A stretch of DNA of 64,000 nucleotides. It comes from Iris pallida (Eukaryota > Streptophyta > Magnoliopsida > Asparagales > Iridaceae). Position numbers and translations under genes: made by a program. Within the stretch, counting starts at the first letter, position 1. Every line of letters starts with the position of its first letter. Below the pieces are notes generated by a model. That model ran no database searches. It had not been told where the DNA came from and saw only the letters and a list, made by a program, of their open reading frames with translations. This document shows, in pieces, positions 11,378 to 22,367 of this stretch. The DNA is taken from contig JANAVB010033216.1 of assembly GCA_029216955.1 (NCBI GenBank), positions 8,639,230-8,703,229 of the forward strand. Direction: 5' to 3'.

Positions 11378-13273
11378 TAATTAATTAATGTGGGGTCCCC
11401 CTGGACAATACCTGGACTGACACCCAGGGGAAGTGCCTCGTCCATCAAATCTAGATCCTTCTCCCTCTCTGAGGTGAGGGCATGGTGAGCCTGAATCCTA
11501 GAGAGTATAAAGGTCCAATCCGGATTGGCCTCGGTCTGATCATCTTCCTGTGGATAAGGTGCATGCCTCTTCTTACAATATACCTTCTCCACCACATGAA
11601 CCTTCATACCATCCTGACTTCTACCAAGGGTAGTCATACCCCTGGTCACCATATTTCTCTGGTGCCTGAACGAAACTATCACGCCCTGTGGACTCTTCTG
11701 ACTCGTCTGGGTGTCTGTCTCCAGTCTCCTAGCAACCTCCATCATAGTGCCCTCCTCCTCCTGGCTGCATGCCGTCCCCGCTCCGGGGTTGGAGCTAGGC
11801 ACCTTCTCCGGCTTCACCATCTCCATCAGCGCTACTGCGGGCCCAGCAGTCTCCTTTCCTCTAGAAGTGTAGGCACTAGACACGTGGCCAAAACACTTAC
11901 ATAGGGAGCACGTTGGGGGGACCCAATCATATTCTACAGTCTGAGTTAGAACCTCCCCGGATGCCACCTCGTATTCTAGAAGGCTCGGAAGCTCTGTCCT
12001 AGCCTTTATCTCCATAAATATCCTGGCATACATCAGTCTACTGCGGAAAGCCGTAGCATCATCCGCCTTGATCGACCTACCAACCAAACTAGCTAATCTC
12101 ATGAGTAGGAAAATGCTCCAATATTTTACTGGAATATGAGCCTCCTGTCAAAGGACCAGGGCCCACCAACCAAACTAGCTAATCACATTTCAACTCCGGA
12201 GTCCACTCCTTCAGGATAATGAGCCTCCTGTCAAAGGACCAGGGCCCACCTTGAATAATCCTGGTTACATCCTCCGTCAGACCGAACTTCACAAAATAGA
12301 ACCTATTCTCCCTGGAGAAGATCTCCATGCTCCCCTTTGGCCGCCATACCCGCTCTGTATATCCCCGTATTTGGCCGTAAAATGGTTTACTCTCTAGCAC
12401 ATACATCACCAGTGTGTTATTCCAGAAGTTTGTTACCTCAGCAATCTCCTCTGCTGGAAAATAATCTCGGAGGCCTCTACACACCTTTTTCAGTGGCACA
12501 TACTCCATCGACGTTGGGCTCTTGGTCTCTGCCGACATACAAACATCCTTTTAAGATTTAGGACTCGGCCCGCCTGTGATCGTACGGGCAGAGGCCCCAG
12601 GGGACTCCGGACCCTGACTCCCGGCTACCTCCGCAATATCTTTCCCTTTTTCAGCCGCCGTCGCCTTGGGTCTCCATCCAGTCTCCGTATGTTCCGATCC
12701 ACACCCCGCTCGTCGGGGTACAGACGGCCTAGTTCCGTTCCTACCATGCCTCGTCCGACCCATAACTTGGGTCAGGACCCCTCTTCTCCTTCCAGGGTGA
12801 CGCCTCGTCACCCTCGTCCAGCCTCCATCCTCGTCCTATCCATCTCGAGATCCAGAGCCAGATAAAAATTCTAACATCGTAGCATTGTTGACACCCAAAG
12901 GGCTAAACTTTGACCCACCACCTTGGGTGGGTCCGCCCGACCCACCCCGTTCCGCACCCGCACCCCCTGCCATGCCTTCCGTCGTCGTGACAGCAGCCGC
13001 CGCCGCCTTTAGGGCTGTCTGGCCCTCCGCCTCCACGTGGGGAGGGTCACCTGTCCCCCCCGACGACATCCCCGGCCCCCTCCCGCCTGGGGAGGCCGCC
13101 GACGACACATGGGGGGTCCGCCCGACCCCCCAGCCCATTCGCCCGGCCCCTCCGGCATGAGGAGTCGTCGCCGCCGCCGAGGGGGTGCCGCTCGCCCCCC
13201 TTCCTCGTTGGCTTCCTCCTCCCCCCCCCCCCCCCCCCCGGCGAGCGGGTCCGGGGGCCGTGGTGGGGGGCAC
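11377..13273 (-). pseudogene. LINE copy 2 ORF1 pseudogene (DUF4283, zinc knuckle)
   Basis: Broken ORF1 in at least four pieces: 12836-13273 (Gly-rich N-terminus), 12551-12811, 12179-12538 (start of DUF4283 with PFYGQIRGYTERVWR) and 11377-12102. The CCHC knuckle near 11900 reads CSLCKCFGHVSSAY; the last cysteine is replaced by tyrosine. The frame ends PTLIN and its TAA overlaps the ORF2 ATG as TAATG at 11377-11381. Part of the DUF4283 region is replaced by duplicated filler at 12125-12185. The N-terminal frame is encoded by long G tracts, seen as a C run near 13211-13230 on the plus strand. Confidence 0.85.
12077..12251. repeat. Scrambled local duplication inside LINE copy 2
   Basis: Two short blocks occur twice in a different order. 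GAGCCTCCTGTCAAAGGACC and its extension occur at about 12136-12165 and 12222-12251. CCAACCAAACTAGCTAATC occurs at about 12075-12093 and 12164-12182. The first copy of the former joins directly to the second copy of the latter. The roughly 50 bp of ORF1 expected here are missing. Confidence 0.8.
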
Positions 13274-13333
13274 GATCGTCGTTAGGGATAAAGCCCTAGC
13301 AGAACTCGGGGAGTCGTTCGCGAGCGTCGAGCC

Positions 13334-16300
13334 TTATATATATATTGCTTGTGAATTGGAGTGTACATCGGTGTTGAATGTTCCACGGTAAGCAAGCTTT
13401 GGTAAGAATTTCTAATTCAATCTTCTTTATTGTTCATATTAATTGTGTGTATGCCGGTGTAGAGTGTTCCACTGAGGGTCCGGTGGACCCAGAAAATTGA
13501 ATGGAGGATTTTTTTGGGTCTATTTATAAACTGTGAAAGAGTCCCAAATACAAAGAGGATTCTACCGAAATTTTTATGAATTCCAGGGGAGCCATTTTTG
13601 GAAATCCCAAAAATTGGTAAAACCTTAATTCAAGTTATTATAGTTTGATTTCAAGGTTTTTGGGCTAAACATTAAAATTCTTAGATTCGAGATTTAGACT
13701 ATAGGGCACGTAGGACACAACTGCACGTGCACAAAGTTTAACGGAAATCTCAATAACTTCTTGTTACGGATAAAGGAATACAATTTCCATGATATTGGAA
13801 CACTTCCTACCAATGAAATATCATCGTATAAGCATGATGTCATGAACACACGAAAATAGATACATGATTGGTTTTCTAATCAACTTAAGTAGGTGTGATT
13901 AGCTACGAATTGTTTGTGAATTTATAAAATTGCATTGGGGATGGAAAGAACATTTGGATCACACCGTACAAACTATTTGCAATAAATACTTGTTAAAAAC
14001 TAATAAACAGTGACCGACATCAGTAAGGCCATACGATGATTGAGGTGAGACTCTGCACTTGATAGAATTCTTGAGATCAACTCAAGTAAATCCGACACTG
14101 GTTATAATTTCAATAATTACCACATTTATGTGAAATTATGGAAATAAAAGATGATACATTGATATCACAACACTTGAAAACTCTGGACTCTTGTGGGACT
14201 ATAATCTAAGCATGGTCCATCCAAAAAATTTATCTGACCTTGGGTTTAAGGAATTATTGTCGAGACGGTAGACGATATTGTGATCCAGTATGTTCTCTAA
14301 ATTGTATTTGTATAGTGTTTGTGATTATGATTTTGACACCAAGTAGAATATGATTTTTTTATAGTAATAAAATCTCATATTTCAAGTTAATGATATAAAT
14401 TAATCGCAAGTATTTTAGTTTCTAAATTAGCTCTTTCTTTTTATTTCAGACATGTACATTTTTCTAGAAACTCCAGTATCATTTTCATTTTATTACTCGT
14501 TCTTAAATAAGGACTTGATGGCCGTTTTGACGAATAGTATTGTTCACTAGGAGAAGATGATGATTCTGAATATTATGTAAATTAAACGTTTTGTGAAACT
14601 CTTGGCTTCGACTTGTATAATAAGTATATGGGTAGAATGTATTGTATTATATTACAGTTTGTGTTATGTTACCTAAATGTCCTGTACTCTCTCCTAGAAC
14701 TTCCAGGCAATACGAATACGCTACTATGGTGCATAGCCTGGGGGTGTATTTGCATATTCGGATCTCCGTATTCTGGAAACGGGACATGACAATTGACATG
14801 CAAATCGAAAGCCAACATAACAAATTTTGTTCTAGTATTAGGCCAACTACACATGTTTAACCAGTATAATCTAGAAGACTCGTGCAAGCATTTACGCTGA
14901 ACTTAGCTAGATCGTTAAGATAAGAAAGATAAAAATATGGATAATGTACTTATGAAAAGTATTTACAACCGACAAAATACCTAGTCCTTCTCAAGAATTT
15001 TTGTAGATGTAAGGTATCTTCCAAGAAGATTTCAAGGAATATCTAAGAGGAACATTCCAACAATCTTTTCAAAGAGTGCATACAATGTCAAAGTATTTTG
15101 GAGGCTTTTCTCAAGTAACCTCCTAGCTTGATTGCCTGGGTAGAACAAAAAATCTTGTACGTTACATATTGTCCCTCTCAGTCCATGCTCTAGTTTCATT
15201 CGTGACAATGAGTGTCAATTACATAGGCGGTACAAATTTGCACATAGTCCTATTTTAAAACCAGAGTTCATCGACTGTTTCTCCATGCAGGTGGAAGAGG
15301 TCGTCACTGTAACCATCATTCATCTTGGCATTCAGGCTAGCAACAAAATCATACTTAAATTTAACACCACAGTAGTTGAGGAACATAGTGTTACGTAGTA
15401 TCCCTCAACCCAGCGGCTCCTTTCGTCGCGCCTGGTCCAGTAGTTAGTCACAGACCCGCACGCTCTTCATCCCGACATAGTCCATATTCTTGCTGGTTAC
15501 AAGAAAATCGTACAAGCTTCTTACAAGTTTAAATTACAATATGGCGATTATAACAACTCGTAAATACAAAGATTACATTCTGGTAAAAAAAATTATGGAA
15601 GATGCAATAAAGTTGCTACAACTTTTAGAACAGACAAGAAAAACTTGTTGAGGTGATGACAATCACTGTTGCTTAAAGTAAAATTTGGACATTTTTTATC
15701 GATATGCTTCCAACAAGCAGCAAGTTAAAAGAGTTTAACTTCTAGAACGATTTTTTTTCACCCTCGAAAGATGTACAACGATAGGACATGACTTCGTCGC
15801 TGCTACTGCTACTGCAAACTCTCATCTCGTTGCATATACTATCTTGTGTTCTATATCCCAAATAAAAAAAATTATGAGAATACATAGGGAAGCCAAGACC
15901 CCTAGCAGCTATAACCATCCATGATGGTAGTGGACGGATATCAAGGGAATAACTCTCTACTGATTGGACTGTCATAACAGTAACTTCCCAGTAAGTGGAC
16001 AGTTACGAAGCTAATACTACCACACTGGAACAACAGCCACGCTGGAACGCAGGTCATGCATTGACGCTGGTCTTGTAGGAATGCTGGTCACGTAGAAACG
16101 CGCACAAAGTGTACCATTAAAGTGTCACTTTACGCCCTTCTCTCGAGTCCGAGTCGTTGGGCCTAGCTCCAAAGGTAAAGCAATTATTTCTTGAGGATTT
16201 GAACATTACCCTCTAGTAATACACTCCACCGTACCAAGCATATATATGGACTACAATTCTCATGTATACATAACAATAAAAGATGAATTTTATATTAAAA

Positions 16301-16440
16301 TACACAGTTGTAATTTGTCACGTAAATAATGGATGGCCGATTTCTAGAGAACAAATTCAAATAAACCTGTTGCCAACGTACTCGCCAATGTAGCTGGCAC
16401 TCACGTAGATCCTGTTGTGTTAGCTACGCTGACGCCGGTC
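13334..16440. other. Unassigned AT-rich region
   Basis: About 3.1 kb with no recognisable element ends and no confident gene. TGTTCCAC occurs at about 13378 and 13467, followed by a stretch that could be LTR-like, but no partner was found. The frames at 14642-14887 and 15742-15975 have no known motif. A short protein-like frame at 15255-15404 is listed separately. Near 16010-16110 and 16375-16441 are loosely repeated CGCTGG and GGTCA words without a regular period. Confidence 0.5.
15255..15404 (-). pseudogene. Unrecognised protein-like fragment, about 49 codons
   Basis: A minus-strand open stretch between a TGA at about 15405 and a TAA at 15255. It reads like natural protein: NTMFLNYCGVKFKYDF, then SLNAKMNDGYSDDLFHLHG, ending DELWF. 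Composition is balanced, unlike the AT-rich noise around it. I do not recognise the family. It may be an exon or a relic of a gene or mobile element. No supporting splice sites or neighbouring fragments were found. Confidence 0.3.
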
Positions 16441-16445
16441 ATGTT
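16441..16445. repeat. Target-site duplication ATGTT (left) of Copia element 1
   Basis: ATGTT here matches ATGTT at 23579-23583, directly outside the two LTR ends. This fixes the element borders and shows that the 5' LTR now starts with TT instead of TG. Confidence 0.85.
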
Positions 16446-17421
16446 TTTTGGGTTTTGGCCTTTTTTGTTTTGGAACTTTAGTCCCACATCGGCTAGGCCA
16501 AATGAGTTGTATCTCTATATATTAGCTATGCTATTTTAGAGATGCACATGTGGTGTGGAGGTGCACATGGGTGTGCCATGTGGGTTATTTTTCTATTGGA
16601 AAAAAGGCTAAATCAACAATTGAAAGCATTCATGCTTTTTGCTCTTGGAAAATTTATTTCCATTGGAGCTAAGTCCCGTAGGGGCTTAGCGACTCGGACA
16701 CGAACTCATGGGCTCATAAGGCGTAATGTGGCATTATGTTGGCGCACTTTGCACTTAGCACGTCAGCATAGTGTGCATAGTGTGCTTAAGTTGCGCTCGA
16801 GCCACATGCGCTGCCAATTGAGCAGTTACAGCATGTTCGAGACGGTTTCTTCCCATATCCCGAACATGTTGCTAACTGGGCGGTTACAGAGCGAGGCTAT
16901 ATAAGCTTCTCTACTCTCTCTCTCTCTCTCTCTCTCAAATAACAAGTTCAGAATTCTCATAAGGCAGAAGTGTTTTTTAGCACCATTCTTTACGTGTTTC
17001 CACAGAGTTTGAGAGTGAAGAGAAGCAGTACGTCAGCGCCACTTAGTGCAGGAGTTCGTACGCCTTCCAAGGAGTCAGAAGAGCAGAGTGTTCCTAAGTT
17101 CTCCGTCAAACTTGCTGGTTCTTGGAAGCTGTTCGTATGGGACTAATTAAGCTTTGAGCAACGGTGATCATTCACCCCAGCATGCCATCTTCCATATTTC
17201 GTCCGTCATCGCTGCTGCTGTTAGCATTTTGATTCGTACCTTCTGTTTAGAAGTGCTACTGTCATTTATTACTATTACGAAATCTTTTTAGATTATCGTA
17301 ATCCAGAATCCTCCTACGATCTCTGTTGTGCACCTTCTTTGAGGCGTTGCGTTGAAACATTATTTTTACAATTGTTTCATTTTTTCAGTTTTCTATCGAA
17401 AATTGTGTCCCGGCAGTAACA
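16446..17421 (+). repeat. 5' LTR of Copia element 1 (976 bp)
   Basis: Matches the 3' LTR along its length but lacks roughly 230 bp that the 3' LTR carries between CCAATTG and AGTTACAGCATG. The first two bases are TT where the partner has TG. It ends CCGGCAGTAACA. A (TC)n run lies just after the TATA box at about 16913-16936. Confidence 0.92.
16897..16905 (+). promoter_or_regulatory. TATA box of the 5' LTR
   Basis: CTATATAAG in a GC-richer context, followed about 10 bp later by a (TC)n run. The same sequence is kept in the 3' LTR at 23066-23074. This is the likely core promoter for element transcription; activity is inferred. Confidence 0.6.
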
Positions 17422-17443
17422 ATCTCAAAGCTTAATTGATACG

Positions 17444-20400
17444 ATGGAAAACTTTCGTTCTTTGCTAATCAATCCTAACTTCTCTGAGTTAGAACAATTT
17501 GATGGTGAGCACTATCAAATCTGGAAAAAAAAGTTTTTCTCAATCTTCAGTTCTCTGATGTTGATCACGTGCTGATTGAGGAGGAACCTACTATTCCAGA
17601 AACTGGATCTGCAGCCGCAATCGCTACGGCTGCTAAGAACCAGAACAAGTAGAGAAGGGACAATAGCATTTACAGACTTATGATCCTAAATGTTGTGGAA
17701 GATTTTCTTGCCGAATCTTATTCAAAGAAGACTGTTGCCAGAGAGATTTTGGAGTCTCTAGAGAAACTTTATGACGAAGATAAGAACCAGAGCAAGATAT
17801 TTCTTGTTGAGAAATATCACAAGTGGTTCTTTGAAGATGAAAAGCCAATGCTGTCGCAGGTGAAGGAGTTCCTGAAGCTGCGACAGAAGTTGGAGGATGA
17901 GGCAATGCCCCTTACCGAAAAGTTTGTGGTTGGTGGGATTGTCTCTAAGCTTCCTACTGGGTGGAGCAAGTTCTACGCAAACATGCATAGGAAGAAGTTG
18001 GAGATTACTCTCGAAGATCTCCTACAGAAAATGTATGTTGAGGACCAGATGCGGGCTCAACTGAAAGTGGACGCACTGTCAAAGCAATTGGCTAACGCCA
18101 ATATGGTTCATACCAGGGAACCAAGGGGAAAGCAGGCGGCTTCCCACAGCAATAAGAAGGACCCTGACAATCTGAAAGTCAAGGGGACTTCCTTCAAGCA
18201 AAAGAAGCCAAAGTCCCATTTGGCTTGCTTCAAGTGTGGCAAAAAGGGCCACTTCAAAAGTGAATACAAATCCAAGGCCAAGCAATCAGAGCAAGGTGAG
18301 CCTAGTAAGGTCTCAATGATCACTAATGTTGTTGCTATGATTGCGCAGGTCACTGCGGTTGGGGCTGATTCTGACTGGTGGATAGACACTGGCGCCACTT
18401 GCTATGTCCGTTCCAGCAAGGAGTAGTTCACCACCTACACACCTACTTCTGAAGTGGTTGTTGTGGCAAACCAGGCACAAGCTGAAGTTCTCAGGGTCGG
18501 GACGGTGGTGTTGAAGCTGACTTCTGGCAAGACTCTGACGCTTCAAGGCGTGAAGCATGTACCTGTTATTGCCAAGAACCTGATCTCGGGAGGCCTACTC
18601 TGTAATGTATGCCTCAGGATGGACATCAATGCTGGCTAGATGGTAATGTCTATTAAGGAAACATATTTTGGAAAAGCTTTTTATACCGAAGGAATGTTCA
18701 AAATTCAGCTTGTAAATCAGTCCAATGTAATTAATGCAATCCCTCCTTCTGCTTATACTCTTGAGTTGTGGCATAATAGGCTAGGACATGTTCATTGTAA
18801 ACGAATAAACAAAATGTCTAGTCTAGGACTTATCTCCAAGTGTGGGGGTAAGGTAGATAAATGTGAAGTTTGTGCTCAAATGTAGATCACAAGGAGACCC
18901 TTTCCTCGGGTTTATCGAAGTACAGATCTTCTGGAGTTGGTACACTCCGATATCTGTGACTTCAAATAATTCTCTACAAAGGCTGGGATGAAGTATTTCA
19001 CAACCTTCATCGATGACTTCTCAAAGTATGCGTTCGTCTACTTGCTGAGCGGCAGACTTGACAACAACTCAAAAGAATAAGAAGTGATCGAGGTAGGGAG
19101 TACAGGTCTCATGAATTCGTATGTTCTGCAAAGAACATAGAATTGTCAATGAGACTATGGCTCCGTACTCTCCTCAATCAAATGGAGTAACAGAGCGAAA
19201 GAACAAAATGTTAACAGAAATGATTAACTCAATGTTGTTGACTACGGGTCTTCCAAAGTGCTACTGGGGAGAAGCTGCATTGATGGCCACTTTTATTCTA
19301 AATATAGTACCTCATGCAACTTCAGACATTACTCCTCATGAACTCTGGTTCAAGGTCAGACCTAACTTGAATATCATTCGAGTATGGGGGTGTCTGGCAT
19401 ATGTCAAGGTTCCAGATCTGAAGATTCAGAAGCTTGGGATAAGGATTACAAAGACGATCTTCTTGGGGTATGTCGAGAAGAGTGATGCTCGAAGATTTCT
19501 TGATATTGAGTCAAATCATATCATTAAATATCGCGACGCAGAATATTTTGAAGACAAATTTGTAAGGCACAAGAATATTGTTCTTGCGGATATACCGGAG
19601 AACAATGAGGGTGCGCAAGAAACTAAAGTTTTCAATGAAGAAGTAGTCCAAGAAGATGTTGTTGAAACAACAGTTGAACCAGAACTCGCTGATCCGTCAG
19701 CGAAACGTGAGAAGAGGCCGAAGGACTTCGAAAATGACTTTGTCACCTATCATGTGGAAGCAGATCCGCTTACTTATAATGAGGCGATGAAGATCAGAGA
19801 CACAGTTTTCTGGAAGGAGACGATTGACAATAAAATTGATTCCATTACCTCAAATAACACTTGGGTATTGGTTGATCTTCCTGAAGGAGCGAAACCCATC
19901 GGATGCAAATGGATCTTCAAGAAGAAGATGAAAGCAGACGGAACTATTGACAAGTTCAAGGCTAGGTTGGTAGTTAAGGATTTTTCTCAGAAGCAGGAGA
20001 TTGACTACTTTGACACGTATGCTCCAGTAGCCCGGATGACCACCGTCAGAATGTTGATTGCTCTTGCAGCAATACATAAGATGGTGATACATCAGATGGA
20101 TGTGAAAACGGTTTTCCTAAATGACGAGCTGACCGAAGAGATTTACATGCAACAGCCAGAGGGATTTGTCGTCAAGGGTCTTGAAGACAAAGTCTGCAAG
20201 TTAGTAAAATTCTTGTACAGTCTTAAACAGGCTCCCAAGATGTGGCATGAAAAATTTGACAAGGTTATAAGGTCAAATGGCTACATGGTCAGCGAGACGG
20301 ACAAGTGTGTTTACACGAAGTTTACTGATGGAAGAGGTGTGATCGTTTGTCCGTACATGGACGACATGCTAATCCTAGGTACGGATATGGGCTGTGTCTC

Positions 20401-21302
20401 GAAGACAAAGAAGTTCATCTCAAACAAGTTCAGTATAAAGGATTTGGGGGAAGCTGATGTGATCTTAGGGATCAAGATCATCCGGACAGACACTGGACTA
20501 GCACTGTCACAGTCTCATTATGTTGAGAAGATGATCACTCGTCACGGGTATCAGGATCTTTCAGTGATCGATACGTCGTACAGGTCTAATCTGAAGCTAA
20601 AGCCTAATTCTGGGGAAAGCATCAGGCAGCTGGAGTATGCAAGCGTAATCGAGAGTTTGATGTATGCTACTACTGCCACAAGGCCTGACATAGCTTTTGC
20701 CGTAGGAATGTTGAGTCGTTTCATGAGCTATCCAGGCATTGAATACTGGAAAGCTGTGAAACAGGTTATGAGATATCTCAAAAAGACTCAGACATATGCA
20801 CTGCACTACAGCAGAGATCCGTCGATAGTAGAAGGCTTCAGTGATGCCAGCTGGTGCTCAGAAGTGGAGAGCGAGAGGTCCACAGGTGGATACATTTTTA
20901 TAATGGGTGGAGCTGCTATATCGTGAAAATCGAAGAAGCAGACTATGCTCTCGCGGTTATCCATAGAATCTGAGTTCTTTGCACTTGATATCGCAGCGGA
21001 GGAAGCAGAATGGCTTCGGGAGCTCATGTATGATCTTCCAGTAGTTAGGGGTACAAATATCGGCGATACCGATATACTGCGACAGCCAGGCGACTGCGAC
21101 GGTTGCATCAAATGACCTCTTCAACGAGAAGAAGAGGACTGTGCGATTGAAGCACAGGGCAGTACACGATCTCATCAAGAGGGGTGTTATTGCTCTGATT
21201 GATGTTCGGAGTCAGTAGAACCTGGCGGGCCTGTTCACCAAGGACCTCAAGCGCCAGCTGGTCGAGGACACAGCTTGTAAAATGGGCTTGAAGGCATTCT
21301 GA
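17444..21302 (+). pseudogene. Copia gag-pol polyprotein pseudogene
   Basis: Gag begins at ATG 17444 (MENFRSLL) and soon breaks. The longest Gag frame (17680-18426) has a zinc knuckle CFKCGKKGHFKSEY near 18230 whose last cysteine is now tyrosine. The protease motif WWIDTGAT follows; its DTGA is at 18385-18396. A GAG-pre-integrase block (LWHNRLGHVHCKR) lies near 18770. Integrase is interrupted by a stop near 18967 and a deletion near 19070, then resumes at YSPQSNGVTERKNKM. The frame 19121-20926 carries reverse transcriptase with the catalytic YMDD at 20354-20365 and RNase H (SDASWCSEVESERSTGGY). A TGA at about 20924 interrupts RNase H. Degraded coding sequence continues to 21302 (AGLFTKDL). The catalytic motifs survive, but the polyprotein is broken. 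Confidence 0.92.
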
Positions 21303-21591
21303 TATTGTATTATTGCAATCTTACCATAAAGTTTTATGCTATTAGTTCAAAGAGGAATCTACTAGGCATCTAACTTTTGGTTCAAGGGAGGACCATTAAT
21401 CGGAAGAATATCAGGAACGATGGATACATATCCTATTAGGCATGGAGAGGTTACGGACCTACAACCACTGTTGTCTACTGTTGTTTTCTGCAGAAAACGG
21501 ATCCTGTGGGAAGGTTGGCTTAAATGCCCTAATAAGTTCTCAGACAGAGTGAATGCCTGGTGTGCTTTACAGGAAGCATGATATCGCAGCA

Positions 21592-22022
21592 CTACAAGGA
21601 GTGAAACTCCATGCTACAGTGGGGTGACTCCACTATGAGGTTCCCGAGAGGGGTAATGCCTCGGCTATGCGAGCCAAGTCACAGCGGCGTAGAACCGCAT
21701 ATAGGCAGGTAGCCTAATACTGTATATTGAAATGAAAGAGGGTGTAGTCAACACTACAAAGAGGAGGGGTTTCTCATGTTACAGTGGCACGACACCACAT
21801 GAGGTACCCGGATAGGGGTAAAGCCTCGGTCATGCAAGCCATGTCGTTGCAGCGTAACACCGCAAGGGAGCCTAAGGCTTCATGCTGGGTAGTATGGCAC
21901 TACAAAGATGCGATGACCTCATGCTACAGTAGTATGACACTACGATAAGGTTCCCGATATGGGGTAAGACCTCGGCTTTAGGCCATGTCATAGCGGCGTA
22001 GCACCGCAAGGAAAGCGCAAAG
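21592..22022 (+). repeat. Three diverged tandem units between pol and the 3' LTR
   Basis: Each unit starts CTACAA (21592, 21754, 21900), followed by an ATGCTACAGT-like word, a GAGGTTCCCGA-like word, GGGGTAA with GCCTCGG, and GGCGTAGNACCGCA. Spacing is about 146-162 bp. The units are non-coding, GC-richer than the surroundings and conserved in word order. Confidence 0.8.
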
Positions 22023-22367
22023 CGCTTCTTCCCATGTCTCTTTAACAAAGAACTCACCTATAGTGTATGGACAAAGAGATATCAGGTCGTCTCTTGAGGG
22101 TAAACTTGTAGACGCCCAAAATTATACACTAAAATTAGGCTGGCACATGGCCTTTAATGTGTAGCTAGAAGCATATGTAACTACATTATGTGAGTGGAAA
22201 GAATTTCAGCTATGTTACAGAATTCAAGGCTTAGTCCATTCTTGTATTATAGTCTGTTGTTTGACCCATGCGGGAAGAATCAAGTCGTCAGCGACATCTC
22301 TCCTAATGCATGATGGACAGTTATTGTGGGGAACACTTATACCCATATATAGAGATATGTGGAGGAT

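Larger units (their letters stand above)
7768..13333 (-). mobile_element. LINE copy 2: nearly full length, decayed
   Basis: A minus-strand non-LTR retrotransposon with both ORFs present but broken. The 3' end (plus-strand left) is GGAATAAGGGTAAATTTT, the same terminal sequence as copy 1, placed directly against a (TA)n tract. The 5' end near 13333 abuts TTATATATATATT. Length is about 5.57 kb against about 5.68 kb for copy 1. Frameshifts and stops throughout show it is an old, inactive copy. Confidence 0.88.
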
